The position numbers and the translations under genes are program-made. From assembly GCA_025964055.1 (NCBI GenBank), contig JAOPZP010000573.1, forward strand, positions 1 to 6,749: DNA of 6,749 bases, read 5' to 3'. The first letter of the stretch is position 1. Each line of letters begins with the position of its first letter. A model generated the notes under the pieces. That model worked only from the letters and a program-made list of their open reading frames with translations. It did no database searches and was not told the origin of the DNA. Shown in pieces: positions 1 to 5,761 of this stretch. This DNA comes from Conexibacter sp. Lineage in GTDB: Bacteria > Actinomycetota > Thermoleophilia > Solirubrobacterales > Solirubrobacteraceae.

Positions 1-1160
1 ACCTGAAGCTGGAGACGACGGTCAAGCCGCTGCCCAAGGACTCCACGATCCTCGTGCGGTCCAAGTCGGCCCTCGGCCTGAAGTACGTCGAGATCAGCAA
101 GGGCCGCTCGACCGCCGGCTACGCCGACGGCGCGGTCATCCCGCTGAAGGCCGCCACTCCGGCCCCGGTCGAGTTCGACGAGTTCCTCAGCACGTTCGAC
201 GACAAGACGCGCGCGGCCGCCCAGCAGCAGCTGCTCGGCTTCGGCAACGCGTTCGCCGGCCGCGGCCAGGACCTGCATGAGGCGATCCAGTCGCTCGACC
301 CGCTGCTGCGCAACCTCGGTCCGGCGATGGCCAACCTCGCCGACGACCGCACGCGCCTGGCGCGGTTCACGCAGGCGCTCGGCCGCACGTCGGCGATCGT
401 GGCGCCCGTCGCCGAGACGCAGGCCGCGCTGTTCCGCAACCTCGACACGACCTTCGGCGCGCTGGCCTCCGTCGCGCGGCCCTACCTCCAGGACTCGATC
501 AGCGGTGGGCCGCCGGCGCTGCAGACGGCGATCCAGGAGCTGCCCAAGCAGCGCCCGTTCCTGGCCAACAGCGAAGGCTTCTTCCACGACCTGCGCCCGG
601 GCGTCAAGGCGCTGCGCGGCGCGGCGGCCGACCTGTCCTCGGCCTTCACGGTCGGCACGCCCGCCCTGCGGCGCTCGGTGCAGTTCAACAAGGACCTCAA
701 GCCGGTCTTCGCCTCCCTGCAGCGCTTCGCCGAGGATCCGCTGGTCGCGCTCGGCATCCAGGACCTCGGCCAGACCGCGCGGATCGCCAACCCGCTGCTG
801 GCGACCGTCACGCCGACCCAGACGGTCTGCAACTACTGGACGCTGCTGTTCCGCAACGCCGCCTCGGTGCTCAGCGAGGGCGACACCAACGGCACCGGCC
901 AGCGCTTCATGATCGTCGCGACGCCGCAGGGCCCCAACAACGAGGGCGGCCCGTCGTCGGGTCCGGCCAACGGGCCCAGCAAGGACAACTACCTGCACGC
1001 CAACCCGTACCCGAACACGGCGTCGCCCGGCCAGACGGCCGAGTGCGAGGCGGGCAACGAGCCCTACGCCATCGGCAAGCAGGTCATCGGGAACGCCCCG
1101 GGCAACCAGGGCCTCACCACGCAGAAGACCCAGGTGTCGAGCGACACCCCGAAGCCATGA
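1..1160 (+). CDS. MCE-family (MlaD-like) lipid-transport protein, 5'-truncated by window edge
   Basis: The reading frame is open from position 3, so the gene starts upstream; the GTG at 54 is internal, because the MCE domain is already in progress before it. 385 residues are visible. Residues 1-34 are the end of an MCE domain (PLPKDSTILVRSKSALGLKY, then VEISKG where paralogues have a TPG-type ending). Residues 56-70 carry the VEFDEFLSTFDDKTR motif shared with the other three MCE genes here. Residues about 75-270 are predicted helical, with prolines at 185, 199, 220 and 234, spaced by multiples of seven. The end is a Gly/Asn/Pro/Ser-rich tail with Cys276 (in VCNYW) and Cys348. Family knowledge: MCE proteins form envelope-spanning rings or tubes that bind lipids. 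The TGA stop overlaps the next ATG by four bases, so it is the first visible member of a coupled operon. It lacks the second helical motif (QLxxL...N) seen in the three genes after it. Which mce letter it corresponds to cannot be decided. Confidence 0.93.
   Translation, partial: LKLETTVKPLPKDSTILVRSKSALGLKYVEISKGRSTAGYADGAVIPLKAATPAPVEFDEFLSTFDDKTRAAAQQQLLGFGNAFAGRGQDLHEAIQSLDPLLRNLGPAMANLADDRTRLARFTQALGRTSAIVAPVAETQAALFRNLDTTFGALASVARPYLQDSISGGPPALQTAIQELPKQRPFLANSEGFFHDLRPGVKALRGAAADLSSAFTVGTPALRRSVQFNKDLKPVFASLQRFAEDPLVALGIQDLGQTARIANPLLATVTPTQTVCNYWTLLFRNAASVLSEGDTNGTGQRFMIVATPQGPNNEGGPSSGPANGPSKDNYLHANPYPNTASPGQTAECEAGNEPYAIGKQVIGNAPGNQGLTTQKTQVSSDTPKP
1133..1148 (+). other. Small hairpin in the ribosome-binding region of the second MCE gene
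   Basis: GGTGTC-GAGC-GACACC is a perfect 6-bp stem with a 4-base loop, ending eight bases before ATG 1157. It occupies the place where a Shine-Dalgarno sequence would be, and none is visible there apart from a weak GAAG at 1151-1154. Together with the ATGA overlap, this is compatible with initiation that depends on ribosomes finishing the upstream gene and melting the stem. It also encodes the last residues of the first gene, so chance in GC-rich coding sequence is possible. Confidence 0.35.
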
Positions 1161-2818
1161 GCTCCAAGTCCGACAAGCGCAAGCGCGTCCTGCGCAAGGA
1201 CCGCACGGGGCCCAACCCGTTCCTGGTGGGGCTGCTCGTGCTGCTGCTCGCCGCGATCGCGTCCTACGCGGGCTTCAGCAAGCACGTGCCGTTCACCCAC
1301 GGCTTCCGGGTCAAGGCGGTGTTCGAGAACGCCAACAACGTCCGGCCCAACTCGCCGGTCCGCATCGCGGGCGTGAACATCGGCAAGGTCAAGAGCGTCC
1401 AGGCCTACAAGGGCGGCGACGGCAACGCCGCGGTCGTGACGATGGAGATCGACAAGGCCGGCCTGCCCATCCACAAGGACGCGACGATGAAGGTGCGGCC
1501 GCGCATCTTCCTCGAGGGCAACGAGTTCGTCGACCTGTCGCCGGGCACCCCCGCGGCGCCGACGATCTCCGACGGCGACACGCTGCCGATGACCCAGACC
1601 GCCGCCCCCGTGCAGTTCGACCAGATCCTCACGGCGCTGCAGAGCAACACGCGCGACGACCTCAAGCGGCTGCTGGAGGGCTACGGCACCGCGCTGACCT
1701 ACCAGCCGACCGCCGCCGACGACGTGACCCAGGACCCGGCCGTCAAGGGCGAGACCGCGGCCAAGTCGCTCAACGACTCCATCGACACCGCGCCCGGCGC
1801 GCTGCGCAACGCCTCGATCGTCAACCACGCCTTCCTCGGGCTGCAGAGCCACGACCTCTCGGGGCTGGTCGACAACACCGGCAAGGTCACCCGCGCGCTC
1901 TCGCGCAACGAGCAGTCGCTCAAGGACTTCGTCACCAACTTCAACACCACGATGGCGTCGCTGGCCTCGCGGCAGTCCGACCTCAAGCAGACGATCGCGC
2001 TGCTCGGCCCGACGCTCGAGCACACCAACACCGCCCTGACGCACCTCGACGCGTCGTTCCCCAACACGCGCGCCTTCGCCAAGGAGATCCTGCCGGGCGT
2101 CAAGGAGACGCCCGCGACGATCGACGCCGCGCTGCCGTGGATCGCGCAGACCCGCAAGCTCGTCTCCCAGGCCGAGCTCGGCGGCCTGACCAAGGAGCTC
2201 AAGCCGACGACCGTCGACCTCGCGCGGCTCGTCGACGGGACGCTCACGGCGCTGCCGCAGGCCGACCTCGTGTCGCAGTGCGTGACGCACACGATCCTGC
2301 CGACCGGCGACATCAAGATCTCCGACGGCCAGTTCACCTCCAACGAGGAGAACTACAAGGAGTTCTGGTACGCCATGGTCGGCCTCGCCGGCGAGAGCCA
2401 GAACTTCGACGGCAACGGACACTACGTCCGCTTCGCGGTCGGCGGCGGCTCGCAGACGCTGTCGACGGGCAAGTACGGCGGCGCCGCCGGCGAGCAGCTC
2501 TACTCGCACGTCAACGACCCGCCGCTGGGCACGCGCCCGGCCTACCCGGGCAAGCGCTCGCCGTACAACCACACCGCGCTCTGCAAGGACCAGACGCTCG
2601 CCGACCTCAACGGCGCGAAGACCGGCGCGGCCGACGGCGGCGGCGGGACGACGCAGCCCGACCCGACCACGAGCACGCCCGCGATCACGACCCCGGCCGG
2701 CACGGTCCCCTCGACGCCGCTGCCGGTGCCGCTCTCGGCCCAGACGTCGTCGAAGAGCAGCCTGACCGCGCAGCTGGTGGATCGCCTCAACCCCTTCCGC
2801 AAGGCGGCCCGGCCATGA
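1157..2818 (+). CDS. MCE-family (MlaD-like) lipid-transport protein, 553 aa
   Basis: Start at ATG 1157 is chosen because it overlaps the previous stop (ATGA) and gives the expected order: basic cytoplasmic N-terminus (KSDKRKRVLRKDR), one membrane anchor at about residues 21-41, then an MCE domain at about 48-131 with the typical VRIAGVNIGKVKSV turn and a closing EFVDLSPG. An in-frame extension to 1043 would read back into the previous gene and has none of these traits. The motif VQFDQILTALQSNTR lies at 152-166, followed by an Asp/Thr-rich insert (about 181-198) absent from the paralogues. A long helical region follows to about residue 370, then a C-terminal domain with Cys375 and Cys476. The tail (about 495-553) is Gly/Thr/Pro-rich and ends in a basic, amphipathic-looking LNPFRKAARP. 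There is no lipobox, so it is a membrane-anchored rather than lipidated subunit. Role: subunit of an MCE lipid transporter, probably hetero-oligomeric with its neighbours; substrate unknown. Confidence 0.95.
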   Translation: MSSKSDKRKRVLRKDRTGPNPFLVGLLVLLLAAIASYAGFSKHVPFTHGFRVKAVFENANNVRPNSPVRIAGVNIGKVKSVQAYKGGDGNAAVVTMEIDKAGLPIHKDATMKVRPRIFLEGNEFVDLSPGTPAAPTISDGDTLPMTQTAAPVQFDQILTALQSNTRDDLKRLLEGYGTALTYQPTAADDVTQDPAVKGETAAKSLNDSIDTAPGALRNASIVNHAFLGLQSHDLSGLVDNTGKVTRALSRNEQSLKDFVTNFNTTMASLASRQSDLKQTIALLGPTLEHTNTALTHLDASFPNTRAFAKEILPGVKETPATIDAALPWIAQTRKLVSQAELGGLTKELKPTTVDLARLVDGTLTALPQADLVSQCVTHTILPTGDIKISDGQFTSNEENYKEFWYAMVGLAGESQNFDGNGHYVRFAVGGGSQTLSTGKYGGAAGEQLYSHVNDPPLGTRPAYPGKRSPYNHTALCKDQTLADLNGAKTGAADGGGGTTQPDPTTSTPAITTPAGTVPSTPLPVPLSAQTSSKSSLTAQLVDRLNPFRKAARP

Positions 2819-4188
2819 GGACCGCGATCCGCAAGTACCGCTGGGACTTCCTGGCCGTGCTCGGGATCTTCGTCGTCGCGCTCGCGGTCGGCAGCTACAT
2901 CCTGGGCCACCAGCGCTTCTACCTGCCCAAGTGGGTCCCGGTCGTCGGCACCGACTTCGTGGACTACAAGGCCGAGTTCGCCACCGCGCAGTCGGTCACG
3001 CCGGGCCAGGGCCAGTCGGTCAACGTCGCGGGCGTCCCCGTCGGCGAGCTGGCGAAGGTGACGCTCAAGGACGGCCGCGCCGTCATCACGATGAAGATCC
3101 GCCGCAAGTACGCGCACGTCTACAAGGACGCCACCGCGCTGCTGCGGCCCAAGACCGGCCTCAACGACATGATCGTGGAGCTGACGCCGGGCACCAAGCG
3201 CGCCGGGGAGCTGAACCACTCCAAGGACGTCATCCCCATCACCCAGACGCTGCCCAACGTCAACACGGACGAGTTCCTGGCGGCGCTGGACGGCGACACC
3301 CGCAGCTACCTGCAGCTGCTGGTCGCCGGCGGCGGCCAGGCGCTCGGCGGCAACGGCAAGAGCCTGTCGGCGACGTTCCGCCGCTTCGAGCCGACCAACC
3401 GCGACATCCTGGCGATCACCAAGCAGCTGGCGACCCGCCGCGACAACATCGCGCGGTCGATCCACAACTTCAAGGAGCTGGTCGCGGCCGTCGGGACCAA
3501 GGACCAGCAGCTCGGCGACCTGGTCGACGCGTCCAACGCCGTCTTCAAGTCCTTCGCCAACCAGGACGCGCGGCTGCGCGAGACGCTGAGCCTGCTGCCG
3601 GCCACGCTGAAGGCCACCGACACGGCGGTGCAGAAGGTCGACAAGCTCGGCACGGTCCTCGGCCCGACGCTGGGCGCGCTGCGTCCCGGCGCCCGCGCGC
3701 TCGGCCCGTCGCTGAAGCAGTCCCGCCCGTTCTTCAAGACGACCACGCCGGTCATCCAGAAGCAGCTGCGCCCGTTCGCCCGCGACGCGCTGCCGACGGT
3801 CAAGGTGCTGCGCCCCGCGGCCCGCGACCTCGCCGCGCTGACGCCGGACTTCACGTCGGTGCTCAAGACGGCCAACTACCTGCTCAACACGGTGGCCTAC
3901 AACCCGCCCGGCACCGACGAGGGCTACCTCTTCTGGATCTCGTGGCTGAACCACATCGGCCCGACCGTCTTCAGCACCCAGGACGCCCACGGCCCGATCC
4001 GCCGCGGCGCGCTGTTCTTCTCCTGCTCGGGCCTCGGGCTGCTGGAGAGCCTCCGCAAGGTCAACCCGCAGCTGGGCACGATCATCGGCCTGGTCAACCC
4101 GGTGACGCAGGGCGACGTGTGCTCCAAGACGGCGCAGGCGCCGGGCACGAACGCCCCGGCGGCGACGACGGCGAAGGCGGGAGGCTGA
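2815..4188 (+). CDS. MCE-family (MlaD-like) lipid-transport protein with heptad-proline helical region, 457 aa
   Basis: ATG 2815 overlaps the preceding TGA (ATGA) and has a weak GGCGG upstream (2803-2807), which suggests translational coupling. Residues 1-11 are basic, 12-31 form the single membrane anchor, and about 50-126 are the MCE domain (VNVAGVPVGELAKV near 69-82; closing with MIVELTPG at 119-126). The shared motif VNTDEFLAALDGDTR is at 149-163, followed by GGNGKSL. A predicted helical region follows. Prolines at 284, 291, 298, 305, 312, 320, 327 and 334 recur almost every seven residues. The C-terminal part contains an aromatic stretch (GYLFWISWLNHIGP), Cys404 and Cys436, and a short Ala/Thr-rich tail. 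It is the shortest complete MCE protein in the window, mainly because it lacks a long C-terminal extension. In actinobacterial MCE complexes this helical part is expected to line the lipid-conducting needle; that role here is inferred from the family. Confidence 0.95.
   Translation: MRTAIRKYRWDFLAVLGIFVVALAVGSYILGHQRFYLPKWVPVVGTDFVDYKAEFATAQSVTPGQGQSVNVAGVPVGELAKVTLKDGRAVITMKIRRKYAHVYKDATALLRPKTGLNDMIVELTPGTKRAGELNHSKDVIPITQTLPNVNTDEFLAALDGDTRSYLQLLVAGGGQALGGNGKSLSATFRRFEPTNRDILAITKQLATRRDNIARSIHNFKELVAAVGTKDQQLGDLVDASNAVFKSFANQDARLRETLSLLPATLKATDTAVQKVDKLGTVLGPTLGALRPGARALGPSLKQSRPFFKTTTPVIQKQLRPFARDALPTVKVLRPAARDLAALTPDFTSVLKTANYLLNTVAYNPPGTDEGYLFWISWLNHIGPTVFSTQDAHGPIRRGALFFSCSGLGLLESLRKVNPQLGTIIGLVNPVTQGDVCSKTAQAPGTNAPAATTAKAGG
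3664..3816 (+). repeat. Heptad-spaced proline repeat encoded in the third MCE gene
   Basis: In the 457-residue protein, prolines occur at residues 284, 291, 298, 305, 312, 320, 327 and 334: intervals of 7,7,7,7,8,7,7. A further one is at 344. The units are degenerate, commonly with Leu-Arg/Gly or Ser/Thr-Arg/Thr before the proline (LRP, LGP, SRP, LRP, LRP). This is a protein-level periodicity, not a DNA tandem repeat. A proline every two helical turns would give a regularly curved helix. Confidence 0.65.
4179..4184 (+). promoter_or_regulatory. Shine-Dalgarno sequence for the MCE gene at 4190
   Basis: GGGAGG lies five bases before ATG 4190, inside the last codons of the preceding gene. It is the only strong ribosome-binding site among the junctions in this window, and it goes with the only junction between MCE genes that is not an ATGA overlap. 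It fixes the start of the 505-residue protein. Confidence 0.75.
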
Positions 4189-4189
4189 G

Positions 4190-5707
4190 ATGAACAAGCA
4201 GGTCCCGACCCTCGGCAAGATCCTCGTCATGGTGGGCTTCGCGCTGTCGTGCTTCGGCCTGCTGCTGTTCCTCTGGCTCGCCTTCGGCGGCGCGACGCCG
4301 CTCAAGCCCCAGGGCTACCGCTTCAAGGTGTCCTTCGGCGAGGCGACCCAGCTCGCGCACGAGGCCGACGTCCGGATCTCCGGCGTGCCCGTCGGCAAGG
4401 TCAAGGACATCGTCACCAACAAGCAGAGCGGCCGCTCGGACGCGACGATCGAGCTCAAGCCCGAGTACTCGCCGCTGCCGGCCGACGCCAAGGCGATCCT
4501 GCGCCAGAAGACGCTGCTCGGCGAGACCTACGTGGAGCTGACGCCGGGCAACGCCAGCGGCCGCAAGCTGCCCGACGGCGGGCGGCTGAGGACCGGCCAG
4601 GTGGCCAACACCGTCGAGCTCGACGAGATCCTGCGCGCGTTCGACCCCAAGACGCGCGAGGCGTTCGGCACCTGGATCCAGACCCAGGCGCAGTCGCTGA
4701 ACGGCCGCGGCCCGGACCTCAACGCCGCGCTGGGCAACCTCGCGCCGTTCGCGCAGGACACCGAGAAGGTCCTGCGGATCCTCAACTCCCAGAAGGCCGG
4801 CGTGCGGGAGCTCGTGCGCAACAGCGGCGCGGTCTTCCAGGCGCTCTCGCAGCGCGACGGGCAGCTCGCCAGCCTCATCACCAACTCCAACCGCGTCTTC
4901 GCCACGACCGGCCAGCGCAGCGCGGAGCTGCAGGCCACGTTCAAGGCGCTGCCGACCTTCGAGAAGGAGTCCAGCGCGACGCTCACGCGCCTCTCGAAGT
5001 TCTCGGCCAACGCCAACCCGGTGGTCACCGACCTGCGCCCGGCGGCCAAGGAGCTCAGCCCGACGCTGGTGCAGCTCTCGGCGCTGGCCCCGGACCTCAA
5101 GAAGCTCTTCCACGACCTCAACCCGCTGATCGACGCCTCCAAGAAGGGCCTGCCGGCGACGTCGGAGTTCCTGGACCAGCTGCACCCGCTGCTGGCGGAG
5201 TTCGACGGGCCGCTCAAGCAGCTCAACCCGGTCCTCGACGGCGCCGGCCTCTACAAGAACGAGCTGACCGCGTTCTTCGCCAACGCGGCGGCGGCGACGC
5301 AGGCCACCGCGGCGGTCGCCGGCTCGGCCGAGCCCGCGCACTACCTGCGGACGTCGAACCCGCTGAACCCGGAGATGCTGGCGCAGTATCCCAAGCGCCT
5401 GACCAGCAACCGCACCAACCCGTACCCGTTCCCCGGCGACAGCGCCTCGCTCGCGACCGGGCTCGCCTCCTTCGAGACGCGGCAGTGCACGGGCCAGACG
5501 CTGACGCCGACCCTCGCCCCGGCGGTCGACGGCCTCCTGCCCTCCGCGCTGCGCGACGGCATCCTGAAGTACGCGCTGGGCGGCGGGAACATCGCCGCGC
5601 CGCCGTGCACGCAGCAGCCGCGGTTCAACCTGGGTGGGACGCTCACGCAGTTCCCGCAGCTCAAGGAGTCGGCCAAGGGCGTTGAAGCCGGAGCGCCCCA
5701 GCCGTAG
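4190..5707 (+). CDS. MCE-family (MlaD-like) lipid-transport protein, last MCE gene of the operon, 505 aa
   Basis: ATG 4190 follows the previous stop by one base and has GGGAGG five bases upstream. Residues 11-31 are the membrane anchor and contain Cys21; ALSC fits a lipobox poorly, so I do not call it a lipoprotein (one Mce subunit of mycobacterial operons is lipidated). The MCE domain spans about 42-120 (VRISGVPVGKVKDI, then LLGETYVELTPG). The shared motif VELDEILRAFDPKTR is at 142-156, followed by NGRGPDL, and is closest to the first gene in the window. The helical region spans about 160-350, with prolines at 277, 284, 291, 301, 312, 322, 333, 341 and 347. An Ala-rich segment then leads to the C-terminal domain with Cys433 and Cys473, ending in GAPQP. 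The reading frame is the same as that of the transporter downstream, separated from it by this gene's TAG. Role: MCE lipid-transport subunit, membrane-anchored and acting outside the cytoplasm. Confidence 0.95.
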   Translation: MNKQVPTLGKILVMVGFALSCFGLLLFLWLAFGGATPLKPQGYRFKVSFGEATQLAHEADVRISGVPVGKVKDIVTNKQSGRSDATIELKPEYSPLPADAKAILRQKTLLGETYVELTPGNASGRKLPDGGRLRTGQVANTVELDEILRAFDPKTREAFGTWIQTQAQSLNGRGPDLNAALGNLAPFAQDTEKVLRILNSQKAGVRELVRNSGAVFQALSQRDGQLASLITNSNRVFATTGQRSAELQATFKALPTFEKESSATLTRLSKFSANANPVVTDLRPAAKELSPTLVQLSALAPDLKKLFHDLNPLIDASKKGLPATSEFLDQLHPLLAEFDGPLKQLNPVLDGAGLYKNELTAFFANAAAATQATAAVAGSAEPAHYLRTSNPLNPEMLAQYPKRLTSNRTNPYPFPGDSASLATGLASFETRQCTGQTLTPTLAPAVDGLLPSALRDGILKYALGGGNIAAPPCTQQPRFNLGGTLTQFPQLKESAKGVEAGAPQP

Positions 5708-5719
5708 GGGCGGTCGTTC

Positions 5720-5745
5720 CCGGCGCACCGCCTGCGGCGCGCCGG
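5720..5745. terminator. GC-rich dyad after the MCE operon: possible terminator or operator
   Basis: CCGGCGC (5720-5726) and GCGCCGG (5739-5745) form a 7-bp perfect stem. The 12-base interior can add three more pairs (CCG/CGG) after one A-C mismatch, leaving a CCTG tetraloop. It begins 12 bases after the MCE operon's TAG stop. There is no T-tract, so it is not a classical intrinsic terminator. T-less hairpins are proposed terminators in actinobacteria, but that is weak support. Because it directly abuts the TAGCCT box, it could equally be an operator for the transporter promoter. Confidence 0.35.
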
Positions 5746-5751
5746 TAGCCT
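5746..5751 (+). promoter_or_regulatory. Putative -10 box of a promoter for the RND/MMPL transporter
   Basis: TAGCCT matches the actinobacterial TANNNT -10 pattern. Ten bases separate it from ATG 5762, which would place the transcript start a few bases before or at the ATG, giving a leaderless or nearly leaderless mRNA. Consistently, there is no Shine-Dalgarno sequence in the 54-base gap. No convincing -35 is seen; at 17-base spacing it would fall on the left arm of the dyad at 5720-5745. Confidence 0.4.
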
Positions 5752-5761
5752 CGTCGCACTG

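Noticed and set aside
1043..1156. N-terminal extension of the second MCE gene to an upstream ATG
   Set aside because: The extra 38 residues are an out-of-frame reading of the previous gene (His/Arg/Gly/Pro-rich); ATG 1157 gives the normal basic N-terminus and membrane anchor.
1064..2572. Long minus-strand open frame (502 codons) opposite the second MCE gene
   Set aside because: Its translation is dominated by Arg, Val, Gly, Leu and Asp with no domain pattern, as expected for the antisense of GC-rich coding sequence. The plus strand encodes a clear MCE protein.
2931..4193. Plus-strand open frame (420 codons) in another frame inside the third MCE gene
   Set aside because: Extremely Arg-, Pro- and Gly-rich out-of-frame reading; the overlapping frame has a membrane anchor and an MCE domain.
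4241..4255. Possible lipobox (ALSC) in the membrane anchor of the fourth MCE protein, as in the lipidated Mce subunit of mycobacteria
   Set aside because: The order Ala-Leu-Ser-Cys lacks Leu at -3 and has Leu at -2, the cysteine is in the middle of the hydrophobic segment, and hydrophobic sequence continues after it.
2542..4305. Minus-strand open frame of 587 codons crossing two MCE gene junctions
   Set aside because: Arg/Ala/Gly/Val-rich shadow translation without recognisable motifs; it spans two well-supported gene boundaries on the other strand.
168..4657. DNA-level repeat between the first and fourth MCE genes around the VE[FL]DE motif
   Set aside because: The similarity is short and explained by the shared protein motif and the biased codon use; it is not evidence of a recent duplication or recombination site.
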